Notes: generated from the letters alone by a model not told the origin. Counted from the stretch's first letter, positions 45,039 through 53,693 are shown. The stretch is DNA of 64,000 bases from Clostridiales bacterium (GCA_019423725.1 JAHZAW010000040.1:18462-82461), one strand, 5' to 3'. Numbers and translations are program-made.

Positions 45039-46313
45039 TTATCTGTATATGATCTCGCTTCTCTTAGGTCCGTTTGAAACTATTGTTATGGGGAAGCCTA
45101 TTTCTTTTTCAATGAACTCCACATAGTTCCTTGCTTCCACAGGAAGTTCCTCATATTTTGTTATTCCCCTAAGGTCGCATTTCCATCCGGGAAGATACTC
45201 AAATACAGGTTTTGCCTTTTCCAGTTTAGGTGTCACAGGGAAAGTCTTTGTTACTTCTCCATCTATCTCATATCCAACGCATACGGGGATAGTATCCAGG
45301 TATCCAAGAACATCTATGGCTGTAAGGGCAACATCAGTAGCTCCCTGGAGCATACATCCATAACGTGTGGCAACACAGTCGAACCATCCCATCCTTCTGG
45401 GCCTTCCTGTTGTTGCGCCAAATTCTCCGGCATCTCCGCCCCTGAGTCTAAGCTCCTGAGCCTCGTCTCCAAATATCTCACTTACAAAAGCTCCAGCACC
45501 TACAGCACTTGAATATGCCTTCGTAACAGTGATGACCTTCTCGATCTTATGGGGAGGAAGTCCTGCTCCAACTGCTCCAAATCCAGCAAGGGTAGAAGAT
45601 GATGTTGTCATGGGATAAATACCATGGTCAGGGTCCTTAAGGGCTCCCAGCTGTCCTTCAAGAAGTATGTTCTTTCCTTCCTTTACGGCATTGAACAGGT
45701 ATTCTTCCGTATTAGCGATGTAAGGCTCAACCGCGTCTCTATATGACATTACTTCATCATATATTTTCTGAGGGTCAAGCTTAGGCATATGATAAAGGTT
45801 CTCAAGAAGGATATTCTTTATCTCACAGGCTGCCTGTATCCTTTCCATAAGTATTTCAGGATAGAAGAGGTCGCATATCTGTATACCTGTTTTGGCATAT
45901 TTATCAGAATAGAAAGGAGCGATTCCGCTCTTTGTTGAACCAAACTGCTTATTTGCCAGTCTGGCTTCTTCATATGTGTCAAAATCGACATGATAAGGCA
46001 TAAGTATCTGTACCCTGTCTGAGATCATTATTTTAGGATTCTCTATTCCGCTTTCCTTTATATAATTGAGCTCTTTAATGAAATAGGGAATATTAAAGGC
46101 TACACCAGTACCGATGATGTTCACTGTATTTTCATTGAATACTCCGGAAGGCATCTGGTGAAGTGCGAATTTTCCATAGTCATTGATTATTGTATGTCCT
46201 GCATTGCTTCCGCCCTGAAATCTTATTACAATGTCAGCATCAGCAGCAAGCATATCAGTTATTTTTCCTTTTCCTTCGTCGCCCCAGTTGGCACCTACTA
46301 TTGCTTTGATCAT
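45039..46313 (-). CDS. purA: Adenylosuccinate synthetase
   Basis: PurA makes adenylosuccinate from IMP, aspartate and GTP, the first committed step to AMP. The 424-residue protein starts at ATG 46313 (IKAIVGANWGDEGKGKITDML), preceded by AGGAG at the right spacing. The GDEGKGK GTP site is near residue 12, the GSNAGHTI motif near 36, and TTTGRPRRMGW near 302 (ATTGRPRRMGWFD). It faces a promoter at 46362-46390 and ends with its own terminator. Confidence 0.97.
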   Translation of the reverse strand: MIKAIVGANWGDEGKGKITDMLAADADIVIRFQGGSNAGHTIINDYGKFALHQMPSGVFNENTVNIIGTGVAFNIPYFIKELNYIKESGIENPKIMISDRVQILMPYHVDFDTYEEARLANKQFGSTKSGIAPFYSDKYAKTGIQICDLFYPEILMERIQAACEIKNILLENLYHMPKLDPQKIYDEVMSYRDAVEPYIANTEEYLFNAVKEGKNILLEGQLGALKDPDHGIYPMTTSSSTLAGFGAVGAGLPPHKIEKVITVTKAYSSAVGAGAFVSEIFGDEAQELRLRGGDAGEFGATTGRPRRMGWFDCVATRYGCMLQGATDVALTAIDVLGYLDTIPVCVGYEIDGEVTKTFPVTPKLEKAKPVFEYLPGWKCDLRGITKYEELPVEARNYVEFIEKEIGFPITIVSNGPKRSEIIYR

Positions 46314-46361
46314 ATCGACCACTCCTGTTTGGTATATAATAATAAAATCAACTTACACCTT

Positions 46362-46390
46362 ATTATAAGCTATACTTATACCAAAGTAAA
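46362..46390 (-). promoter_or_regulatory. Promoter of purA
   Basis: TTTACT (46385-46390) and TATAAT (46362-46367) on the minus strand are 17 bp apart, and the -10 matches perfectly. It lies between the purB terminator and purA, which makes purA a separate unit. Confidence 0.65.
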
Positions 46391-46438
46391 ATAAGTTTTT
46401 TTTATATTATCTATAAGCAAATTTATACTGGCATAAAA

Positions 46439-46469
46439 ATACCCCGGGAATAAATCATCCCCAGGGCAT
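46439..46469 (-). terminator. Terminator after purB
   Basis: On the minus strand, ATGCCCTGGGGA pairs with TTCCCGGGGTAT, using three G-U pairs, with a 7-base loop, and is followed by TTTTTATGCC. It lies 11 bases past the purB stop. Confidence 0.75.
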
Positions 46470-46479
46470 ATTAACGGTA

Positions 46480-47913
46480 TCAGACTCTTACAGCCTCTCC
46501 GTTTTTCTCTATTAAATCTTTATTTTCCTCAAGTACAGGGTTTACATAGCCATTGATGTACTCCTCTGTCTGTTCGGGAGCCCTTCCAACGAAGTTCTTA
46601 GGCTCCATAATGGCATTGAGTTCCTCAATGGTAAGTCCAAACATGGGGTCAGAAGCTATCCTCTCAAGAAGGTCATTTTTCTTGCCTTCCATTTTAACTG
46701 TCTTTCCTGCTTCCATGGAGTGCTGGCGTATCCTTTCATGGAGTTCCTGTCTGTCTCCGCCCTTCTTTACGGCATCCATCATTATGTTTTCTGTTGCCAT
46801 AAAGGGAAGCTCATTCATAAGGTGCTGTTCGATTACCTTAGGATATACCACAAGGCCGTCAACTACATTCCTATAGAGGATAAGAACAGCGTCAATACAG
46901 AGGAATGCCTCAGGTATGGATATCCTCTTATTGGCTGAATCATCCAAGGTCCTTTCAAACCACTGTGTTGAAGCTGTTACAGCGGGATTTATGGCGTCTG
47001 CAATAACATATCTGGAAAGTGAACCGATCCTTTCACTTCTCATGGGGTTACGCTTATATGCCATGGCTGATGAACCGATCTGGTTCTTCTCAAAGGGTTC
47101 TTCTATTTCCTTAAGATGCTGTAAAAGTCTTATATCGTTACTGAATTTATATGCACTCTGTGCTATCTCAGAAAGCACATTGAGCACCTGAGAGTCCAAT
47201 TTTCTGGGATAGGTCTGGCCGGATACTTTAAAGTAATCCTTGAAGCCCATCTTTTCCGTTATCCTTCTGTCAAGTTCACGGCATTTTTCATGGTCGCCTT
47301 CAAATAATTCCAAAAAGCTTGCCTGTGTGCCTGTGGTACCCTTAGAACCGAGAAGTTTAGCCTTGCTCAGCTGATGGTCAAGGTCTTCCAAGTCCATCAT
47401 AAGATCCTGTATCCACAATGTTGCCCTTTTACCTACAGTGGTAGTCTGGGCAGCCTGGAAATGAGTAAATCCAAGGGTGGGCATATCCTTATATTTCATG
47501 GCAAAGGCAGTAAGCTCATTTATTACATTTACAAGACGTTTTTTGACCAGCTTCATGGCCTCTGTCATTATGATGATATCCGTGTTATCTCCAACATAAC
47601 AGCTGGTAGCACCAAGATGGATTATGGGCTTTGCAAGGGGTGCCTGAAGACCATAGGCATATACATGGCTCATAACATCATGTCTTACTTCCTTTTCCCT
47701 CGCTTCGGCATCAGCATAATTGATGTCATAGATATGCTCCTTCATCTGGGCGATCTGTTCGTCAGTAATATCCAGACCAAGCTCCTTTTCCGTCTCCGCA
47801 AGAGCTATCCAAAGCTTTCTCCATGTGGAAAATTTATAGTCAGCAGAAAAAAGATATGACATTTCATCACTGGCATATCTAAGATTTAAAGGACTCTCAT
47901 ATTTATTCTTCAT
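46480..47913 (-). CDS. purB: Adenylosuccinate lyase
   Basis: PurB cleaves adenylosuccinate and SAICAR. The 477-residue protein has the fumarase-superfamily motif GSSAMAYKRNPMRSERIGSL near residue 286 and early HLGATSCYVGDNTDI near 95, and is of the longer, eukaryote-like PurB class seen in many Clostridia. It precedes purA, consistent with a shared purine role, but each has its own terminator. A hairpin GGCGC/GCGCC lies in its leader at about 47969-47988. Confidence 0.95.
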   Translation of the reverse strand: MKNKYESPLNLRYASDEMSYLFSADYKFSTWRKLWIALAETEKELGLDITDEQIAQMKEHIYDINYADAEAREKEVRHDVMSHVYAYGLQAPLAKPIIHLGATSCYVGDNTDIIIMTEAMKLVKKRLVNVINELTAFAMKYKDMPTLGFTHFQAAQTTTVGKRATLWIQDLMMDLEDLDHQLSKAKLLGSKGTTGTQASFLELFEGDHEKCRELDRRITEKMGFKDYFKVSGQTYPRKLDSQVLNVLSEIAQSAYKFSNDIRLLQHLKEIEEPFEKNQIGSSAMAYKRNPMRSERIGSLSRYVIADAINPAVTASTQWFERTLDDSANKRISIPEAFLCIDAVLILYRNVVDGLVVYPKVIEQHLMNELPFMATENIMMDAVKKGGDRQELHERIRQHSMEAGKTVKMEGKKNDLLERIASDPMFGLTIEELNAIMEPKNFVGRAPEQTEEYINGYVNPVLEENKDLIEKNGEAVRV

Positions 47914-48050
47914 TTTTCTACTCCTTAAAATATTGATTTGTTGATAACTTATTTCGACGTTTTTCCCCGGCGCTTTCCTTCAGGCGCCAAGTAAATATTA
48001 TATTAACATACATATTTATATTTTTAAATACCAAAAATGAACAAAAAGAA

Positions 48051-48074
48051 ACCCCGACGCCGAGGCGTCGGGGT
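48051..48074 (-). terminator. Terminator after the dehydratase operon
   Basis: A perfect 10-bp stem (ACCCCGACGC and GCGTCGGGGT) with a CGAG loop is followed on the minus strand by TTCTTTTTG. It lies 13 bases after the beta-subunit stop. Confidence 0.88.
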
Positions 48075-48086
48075 AAAAATGAGCGA

Positions 48087-49211
48087 TTAGAGAGTTTCTA
48101 CTAATGCCTGGATTCTTGTAGCTGCCTGCTCGAATGAAACAGCCTGCTGTTCGATTTCGATCTTGAGGTTCTTGATTCCAAGCTCTGTAAATTTCTTAAG
48201 GTAGATAGGATAGTCAAATTCTTCGGGCTCGCAGAACTTCATCTGGCAAAGGATAACTGCGTCAGCCTTTGTCTCGTTAACCATGTCAACAAGCATCTGT
48301 GTTCTGCCTTTCTTACGGTCTGTAAGAAGTGAGCATCCATACATGTTCTTTGTCCACTGCATAGCAAGTCTTTCAAGAACTGTGCCGCCTTCCATGGGAA
48401 CGTCTGCTCTGAACTGTCTGCTTTCCTGTGCAAGGTCATCAGCAACAACTGCAACTTTGTTGTCAATGAGAACCTGAAGGAGTTCGTTGGGCTCAGCAAG
48501 GATACCTGTAAGGATAACTTTCTTGCCATCCCAAGGCTGAACGGGCATAGCCTTTAATTCAGCGATGATCTCTTTAACAGCTGCTGTATGTTTAGCTTTG
48601 TCCATGAAGAAACCAGCTTTGATTATAGCATGACGTTTGATGGGATCGATAACCTGAGGATAGTCTGCTGCTACTTTGCAGAACTCTCTCATTGTTGCAC
48701 GATGCTCGTTGTAAACTACGATAGCTTTTTCGATAGCTTCGTCTGTGATCTTTTCACCAAATACTTTTTCAAGTTCATCTTTAACGAACTGATATTCTGT
48801 TGCAAGGAATTTTGTTGATCCTTCAACAACTACGTTCTGGGGATGTACGAACTGGATTGCAGGGCATTTGCCTTTCCATTTCTGTCCCATACATTTAAGT
48901 GTATCGCAAGGAGCTGAGAAGATAACTGCTTCAAGTCCGTCGTAAACGCCGTTGCACTCAAGCTCCATAACTGACTGCATGATTGAGCAAGCAAATGCGG
49001 GAAGATAAGCACGTGCTTTTGAAACTTCAACCTGTCCGCCCCAGCATCCGATAGGTAAACGGCCTGCTGCGTAAACGATTTCTTCAGGTGTGTAAACGGG
49101 AACCATACCTACAGCGCCCTTACCTGTTTCTGCTTTATAATCTTCCATTGCTTTTTTAGGATTAGCTGCAATTGCCTGTAATTCGCTGATTAATGTATCT
49201 ACTTTACTCAT
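48087..49211 (-). CDS. lcdB: 2-hydroxyacyl-CoA dehydratase beta subunit (lactoyl-CoA dehydratase-like)
   Basis: The 374-residue protein is the smaller subunit of a 2-hydroxyacyl-CoA dehydratase, which removes water from (R)-2-hydroxyacyl-CoA by a ketyl-radical mechanism. It has cluster-ligand cysteines in CDTLKCMGQKWKGKCPAI (near residue 100) and conserved blocks ANPKKAMEDYKAETGKGAVG near the start, EPNELLQVLIDN and DDLAQESRQFRADV. From memory, it is closer to the lactoyl-CoA dehydratase beta chain of Clostridium propionicum (also 374 residues) than to HgdB. Substrate is inferred, not shown. It is the third gene of the operon. Confidence 0.82.
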   Translation of the reverse strand: MSKVDTLISELQAIAANPKKAMEDYKAETGKGAVGMVPVYTPEEIVYAAGRLPIGCWGGQVEVSKARAYLPAFACSIMQSVMELECNGVYDGLEAVIFSAPCDTLKCMGQKWKGKCPAIQFVHPQNVVVEGSTKFLATEYQFVKDELEKVFGEKITDEAIEKAIVVYNEHRATMREFCKVAADYPQVIDPIKRHAIIKAGFFMDKAKHTAAVKEIIAELKAMPVQPWDGKKVILTGILAEPNELLQVLIDNKVAVVADDLAQESRQFRADVPMEGGTVLERLAMQWTKNMYGCSLLTDRKKGRTQMLVDMVNETKADAVILCQMKFCEPEEFDYPIYLKKFTELGIKNLKIEIEQQAVSFEQAATRIQALVETL

Positions 49212-49224
49212 TATAAACCCCTCC

Positions 49225-50502
49225 TTAGTTTGCTGCTTCCTGTTTGTTCTGTTCCATAATTTCAGCTAAAGCCTGAACACGTGTCTCATACTGAGCAGGT
49301 GAGAACGCACGAGGGTCAGCCTGGTCGCCGTCGAAGCTTACGTAAGGTACGCCTGTTCTTTCTTTAACAAGTTCAGCTTCTTCAACATTAAGGAAGTCCA
49401 TAAGTTTGCAGCTTCTGTTAAGGTGGTATAAAGCACCGTCACAATGAGTAGATTCAATTGCAGTACTGATAACGTCAACCTTGTTAGCAAGGTTTGTGTT
49501 AGAATACATCTTTGAATATCCAGCAGCCATTCCTTCAAGGTCGCCAACTTCATAGTGGATTGACCAAGCGCCGGGATATGTAGAACCAACCATGTTTGCT
49601 CCAAGAGCTTTAAGAGGTTTAGATGTAGCACCAAGATAAGGCCATACAGCGATACCTTCCCATAATACACGGTAGTTTTCTTTCTCGCCTTTGAATGTTG
49701 ATGTACCATTCTTTACATGCTCAGCAAGTTCTTCATAAAGTCTGTTGAATGTAACTTCTGTATCATGTTTTGATCTAGCACAAACGATAAGTCCCATGTA
49801 GTTGAACATATCGAATCCGTTCATAGGTGAAGGAACGTTAGCACACATAGCCATAGCTCTGTCCCAAGCTGCTACTGAACGCTGTGTCTGTTCCTGAACC
49901 TTTACGAATTTCTCATAGTCGAAAGGTTTGCCGCAAACTTCCTCGAGCTGTTTGATGCAGTACTTGAACTGATCAACGATGTACTCTTTGCAGTGTTTTG
50001 CAACGGGCATTACATGGTTGTAGGGAACGTCGATTACGATGTAGGGAACATCAAGTTCAACTGCAAGGTTCTCATACCATTTAAGAAGTGTATTACAAAT
50101 GTTGTTACATGTAATTACAAGGTCGGGAAGGGGCATTCTGGGTGCAGGACAGTCCTTAAGAGCATCAGGTGTAACGCCTGTCTTAGCTTCTTCCTTAAGA
50201 AGTTCCATGTATCCTAAGTTAACTCTTGAATAAGCACAAAGGTCTACATCGTATCCTTTACCTTCTGCAATATTAATGATTGTTTCAGCATATTTCTTAG
50301 CGCTGATAGCAGCTGCATGGTTTTCAGGATAAAGCATTATGATATCCATAACTTCGCAGAATTCTGCGGGTGCGATTGATGATGACCAGCAGACAAGCTG
50401 TCCGTTCTCATGTGCATTGTAAGAATCGGAATAAGCCTTTTCCTGGAAAGAACTGAACAACTGTTTAGAAGTCATTGTACTGAAATCTACTGCTTCGCTC
50501 AT
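49225..50502 (-). CDS. lcdA: 2-hydroxyacyl-CoA dehydratase alpha subunit (lactoyl-CoA dehydratase-like)
   Basis: This is the larger dehydratase subunit (425 residues). It has the cysteine motif VITCNNICNTLLKWYENLA near residue 150, HLNRSCKLMDFLNVEEAEL near 358 and FDGDQADPRAFSPAQYETRVQAL near the end, all typical of the D-subunit. The size is nearer the lactoyl-CoA enzyme (about 48 kDa) than HgdA. It lies 28 bases after the activator gene and 13 bases before lcdB. Confidence 0.82.
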   Translation of the reverse strand: MSEAVDFSTMTSKQLFSSFQEKAYSDSYNAHENGQLVCWSSSIAPAEFCEVMDIIMLYPENHAAAISAKKYAETIINIAEGKGYDVDLCAYSRVNLGYMELLKEEAKTGVTPDALKDCPAPRMPLPDLVITCNNICNTLLKWYENLAVELDVPYIVIDVPYNHVMPVAKHCKEYIVDQFKYCIKQLEEVCGKPFDYEKFVKVQEQTQRSVAAWDRAMAMCANVPSPMNGFDMFNYMGLIVCARSKHDTEVTFNRLYEELAEHVKNGTSTFKGEKENYRVLWEGIAVWPYLGATSKPLKALGANMVGSTYPGAWSIHYEVGDLEGMAAGYSKMYSNTNLANKVDVISTAIESTHCDGALYHLNRSCKLMDFLNVEEAELVKERTGVPYVSFDGDQADPRAFSPAQYETRVQALAEIMEQNKQEAAN

Positions 50503-50530
50503 GTTAAAATCCCTCTTTCTTTTTATCTTT

Positions 50531-51319
50531 TTATTTTTTCATAGCTTTTAAAGCGTCCTCATATGCAAAAAGTGCAGCACCAAGAGCGCCTGCTACCTGT
50601 GGATGTGGAGCAACTATTACGTCCTGTTTTAATTCTTTGCTTATAGCGCGGACAACGCCAGCATTCTGAGCAACACCACCGCTCATAACTACATCAGGAG
50701 TAACTCCTCCTCTATGTGCCAGACCGCAAGCTTTAACAGCTACTGATGCGTGTACTCCGGCAATAATGTTTTCCTTTGCTGTGCCCTGTGACAGCTGAGA
50801 AATAACCTCTGACTCAGCAAATACTGTACAAGTACTGCTTATTGGAGCCGGTTCTGTGGCTTTAGCATCATAATCCTGCATTTCTGATATTGTTACCTCA
50901 AGAACTCTTGCCATAACTTCAATGAAACGGCCTGTTCCGGCAGCACATTTGTCATTCATAAAGAACTGGCTAACTCCGCCTCTTTCATCAAGCTTAATAG
51001 CTTTAGCATCTTGTCCGCCGATATCGATGATTGTTCTCGCACTGGGAACCAGATGATAGATGCCTTTAGCATGGCAGCTGATCTCACTGACCTGTCTGTC
51101 AGCCTGTTCAAATGAAAATCTGCCGTAACCTGTTGCAACTATCTTAGCCATATCCTCGATTCTAAGGCCGCTTTCGCTTAAAGCCTCATCAAGAACACGC
51201 TGAGGTCCGGATGAACCTGTACCGAGCTGAACAACTTTTTCCACAACAACGCGGATACCGTCTTCAAGAATAACTACTTTTGATGATGCAGAACCTACGT
51301 CAACACCCATGGTGTACAT
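50531..51319 (-). CDS. lcdC: 2-hydroxyacyl-CoA dehydratase activator (archerase)
   Basis: The 262-residue ASKHA-family ATPase drives an electron into the dehydratase by ATP hydrolysis. It has the phosphate-1 motif GVDVGSASSKVVIL at the start, VATGYGRF, then DIGGQDAKAIKLDERGGVSQFFMNDKCAAGTGRF with the first cluster Cys, and STCTVFAESEV with the second; a homodimer would share one [4Fe-4S] cluster. The MSGGVAQNAGVVRAI motif is the adenosine site. It is the first gene of the operon, behind a long leader. Confidence 0.93.
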   Translation of the reverse strand: MYTMGVDVGSASSKVVILEDGIRVVVEKVVQLGTGSSGPQRVLDEALSESGLRIEDMAKIVATGYGRFSFEQADRQVSEISCHAKGIYHLVPSARTIIDIGGQDAKAIKLDERGGVSQFFMNDKCAAGTGRFIEVMARVLEVTISEMQDYDAKATEPAPISSTCTVFAESEVISQLSQGTAKENIIAGVHASVAVKACGLAHRGGVTPDVVMSGGVAQNAGVVRAISKELKQDVIVAPHPQVAGALGAALFAYEDALKAMKK

Positions 51320-51373
51320 AATAAAAAAACCTCCTCCAGTTAATAACCGCCAAGCAATTGATTAATCCCAGTT

Positions 51374-51456
51374 AAGGCACTACGCTTTTCAGCGCAAATG
51401 TATCCTTATAGGCCATAAGTTCCTCGCAAAATACAGCCTATATGTTGCCTAAAGCG
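51374..51456 (-). ncRNA. Structured 5' leader of the dehydratase operon (possible pseudoknot)
   Basis: Within a leader of about 178 bases, the minus strand can form TATAGGC:GCCTATA (51407-51413 with 51436-51442), TTAGGCA:TGCCTTA (centred on 51374-51379 and 51446-51452), and CGCT-GAAA-AGCG (51383-51394). A rival helix CGCTTT:AAAGCG (51383-51388 with 51451-51456) crosses TGCCT:AGGCA, and the loop TGTAT can pair with ATACA. These alternative and crossing helices are typical of a regulatory RNA. I cannot match it to a known riboswitch class. Confidence 0.4.
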
Positions 51457-51504
51457 ATTTTTTATGAGAGTACATAAATCTACAAAATATATACTCTACA
51501 ATAT

Positions 51505-51539
51505 ATTTTAATCATTTGATTATTAATTGTCAATCAAAT
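51505..51539 (-). promoter_or_regulatory. Promoter of the dehydratase operon with an overlapping inverted repeat (Rex-like)
   Basis: The minus strand has -35 TTGACA (51528-51533) and -10 TAAAAT (51505-51510), 17 bp apart. An inverted repeat ATTTGATT-N10-AATCAAAT (51514-51539) overlaps the -35. An 18-bp window at 51516-51533 (TTGACAATTAATAATCAA on the minus strand) matches 10 of 14 fixed positions of the clostridial Rex box TTGTTAA-N4-TTAACAA. Rex would link the operon to the NADH/NAD+ ratio. From 51540 to 51812 I see no gene. Confidence 0.55.
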
Positions 51540-51812
51540 AAAGGTGAAATGTAGCCGAATTTTGATATAAAATTTTTACTATAATTAATGTAAATGTCTT
51601 GGATATTGTTTACAATAGCCTATTTTGTATAAAATCACAACCCACATTTTGGAACCCTTATAAACACTGCTTTTTAAAGACGTTAATAATGTTTACGATC
51701 TCCTTTTCAGGCTGAAATTTATGTTTTTTCCCAGGCACAATTTTTATATCTCAGTTCCTGTTTCACCCATCAAACCATCCTGCTTAGCACCTGGCAGTCT
51801 GCCAAATAAAAA

Positions 51813-51838
51813 ACAGGGAATCATAAATGATTCCCTGT
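51813..51838 (-). terminator. Terminator after the YkvI-type gene
   Basis: The stem ACAGGGAATCA/TGATTCCCTGT with a 4-base loop is followed on the minus strand by TTTTTTATTTGG. It lies 18 bases past the transporter stop and separates it from the dehydratase operon. Confidence 0.85.
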
Positions 51839-51856
51839 ATAATGTTTGCAAATAAA

Positions 51857-53011
51857 TTACTCGCCTTTGTATTCAGGATGCTCAGCAAGGAACTTTCTGT
51901 TCTTTTTGATACCAACTGTAAGGAAAGGTATAACGATAACGAACAGACCAACGATACCGCAGTAGTTGTAACCATACTTGATAACGTTTGTAAGACCGAT
52001 TGTTGAGAAAGCCATAACGATAACGCTTACGAGTAAAGCAATGATAAATGAACTCTTTCTTGAATCCATGCCCTGGAATACTTTGATACTCTTCTGGAAA
52101 CGAGGAATAAGTCCATAGATTGATGTAACTGCTGTAGAGATGAAGCACATGCAAAGAGCGATTGCGTAGCAGATAGGAAGAGCAGAAACACCGAGCTGTT
52201 TAGCAACATAAAGTGTAGGAACTGCTGTATTTCCTGTAGCAAGGTAGCTGTCTGCACCTGTGTCATACCAAGCAAGAAGCATTACGCAGCTAAGTCCAAG
52301 AGCGATACCATTCATTAATGTACCGATTAAAGCAGCTTTTGAGCAAGCTTTTTTGTTTTTAAGAACGCCTGATGTACCGATGATAGCAGGTACAACTACG
52401 CACTGGAATCCAGCGTATACGAATACTTTCCAGATAGCTCCACCAACGTTGTTATATTTCATTTCTGAGTAAACCTGAGAAATACCGTCAGGTCTTCCAA
52501 CGATACCTGAAATATAGATGATGCAGATTGCAACTATGATGATTATTGACATAACTCCTGATGCTTTAGCAACAAGGTTAGCACCGAACATAACAAGGAT
52601 TATTGTAAGAACTGTTACTATTATGATACCTGTCATATAAGGAATACCATAGTCTGCGAAAAGTTCTCCGGCACCAGCGAAACAAGCTGAAACTGCACAG
52701 ATAACTATGATGTAGAAATAAATTTCAAAGAGAATCTCAAGCTTTGTATAAGGAGCAAACAGATGGCAGAATACATCTTTGTATGTTGTATATCCTGTTG
52801 TGTTTGTCATGATCATAACTTCTCTAAGTACAAGACCAAGAACTACCATTGCTAAGAAAGCCATGATAGGTGCATACCATCCATACTGTACGAAGTACTG
52901 TGTAGCCTGGTTACCAGAAGCGAAACCACCGCCGGCATGTGAGCCAAACCATACAGAAGCAATTGAGAAACATGTACCTAATGATACTTTTTTACTAACA
53001 TCACTTGACAT
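51857..53011 (-). CDS. YkvI-type membrane transporter (APC superfamily)
   Basis: The 384-residue protein has about ten transmembrane helices and the Gly-rich first-helix motif WFGSHAGGGFASGNQATQYFV of the COG3949/YkvI group, a distant branch of the LeuT-fold amino acid transporters. Helix 3 and helix 6 regions have the expected polar breaks. Substrate is unknown. It lies upstream of, and on the same strand as, the 2-hydroxyacyl-CoA dehydratase operon, as a separate unit. A role in importing the amino acid that feeds the pathway is a guess. Confidence 0.8.
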   Translation of the reverse strand: MSSDVSKKVSLGTCFSIASVWFGSHAGGGFASGNQATQYFVQYGWYAPIMAFLAMVVLGLVLREVMIMTNTTGYTTYKDVFCHLFAPYTKLEILFEIYFYIIVICAVSACFAGAGELFADYGIPYMTGIIIVTVLTIILVMFGANLVAKASGVMSIIIIVAICIIYISGIVGRPDGISQVYSEMKYNNVGGAIWKVFVYAGFQCVVVPAIIGTSGVLKNKKACSKAALIGTLMNGIALGLSCVMLLAWYDTGADSYLATGNTAVPTLYVAKQLGVSALPICYAIALCMCFISTAVTSIYGLIPRFQKSIKVFQGMDSRKSSFIIALLVSVIVMAFSTIGLTNVIKYGYNYCGIVGLFVIVIPFLTVGIKKNRKFLAEHPEYKGE

Positions 53012-53104
53012 TTAATTCACACCCCATTTTTTATTAGATTTTAAAGGAACAAATTACTCCGAGGTCATAAAATCATCAAATGATATAATATGTATGTACA
53101 ATTC

Positions 53105-53240
53105 CTGACTTTTTTATAGACCTTCGGTCACAGCTTTACTTTGAAGATGGCCATCTGCTTTTCAGCTGTTATATACACGGGGCCCCCGCCCCGCATATTG
53201 AACTTTAGTTAAGCATAATAATATGGCATAAGTTCAATAC
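53105..53240 (-). ncRNA. Structured 5' leader of the YkvI-type gene
   Basis: The leader runs about 230 bases from the promoter at 53247-53275. It opens with a perfect 10-bp stem (AAGTTCAATA at 53230-53239 with TATTGAACTT at 53196-53205). A GC-rich hairpin (CGGGGC/GCCCCG, about 53176-53192) follows, then ACAGCT/AGCTGT enclosing the palindrome AGATGGCCATCT, then GACC-GAA-GGTC ahead of TATAAAAAAG. This density of helices is unusual for an amino acid transporter gene in AT-rich surroundings. I see no T-box or known riboswitch core. Confidence 0.4.
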
Positions 53241-53246
53241 ATATAG

Positions 53247-53275
53247 ATAATAGCCTATTGTTAAGATTTTTTCAA
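53247..53275 (-). promoter_or_regulatory. Promoter of the YkvI-type gene with flanking half-sites
   Basis: TTGAAA (53270-53275) and TATTAT (53247-53252) on the minus strand are 17 bp apart. TTGTTAA (53258-53264) and TTAACAA (53285-53291) are both exact Rex half-sites, but they lie 20 bp apart, not 4. This geometry is not the usual Rex box; it may be looping, coincidence, or another regulator. Confidence 0.5.
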
Positions 53276-53291
53276 TCGGCTAATTTAACAA

Positions 53292-53657
53292 AAATGCATC
53301 ATAATAATACAACCCAATATTTTTTTATATATTTTTTTGTACATATTGCACTATTTATAGCGAAAATAATCTACTTATCGTATATTTAAATACCTAAATC
53401 CCGCCCCATAATACCACAACTGTCATCATACATATTCTGTCTTACTCATAATACGGGCAGTTGTATTATCTTTATCTGCTTATATCATTATATTTTCGTT
53501 TTTTATTATTATTACCTCTTTGTCTGATAAGCTCTTTATTTAACCAAAATCAGTGATCTGCATGTCATCTTCCGGCAGCTTAAACTAAAATATGAAGTTA
53601 AAATCTGCACCTCAAAACCAGGTATACTATATTTACTATATTTAAGATCAAAAATAA
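53292..53657. other. AT-rich intergenic region without a recognisable gene
   Basis: Between the YkvI promoter and the XRE terminator the sequence is very AT-rich. No open frame with a ribosome-binding site, RNA gene, or repeat is visible. It may hold upstream regulatory sites, but I can name none. Confidence 0.5.
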
Positions 53658-53693
53658 AAAATGCCCTCTCTTAAATTCTTTGGAAGGCATTTT
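53658..53693 (-). terminator. Terminator after the XRE regulator gene
   Basis: The arms AAAATGCC and GGCATTTT surround a 20-base loop; on the minus strand TTTTATTTTTG follows. It lies directly after the regulator stop codon. Confidence 0.6.

Noticed and set aside
53105..53240. T-box or c-di-GMP riboswitch in the YkvI leader
   Set aside because: The conserved T-box (TGGNACCGCG) and the GEMM core are absent.
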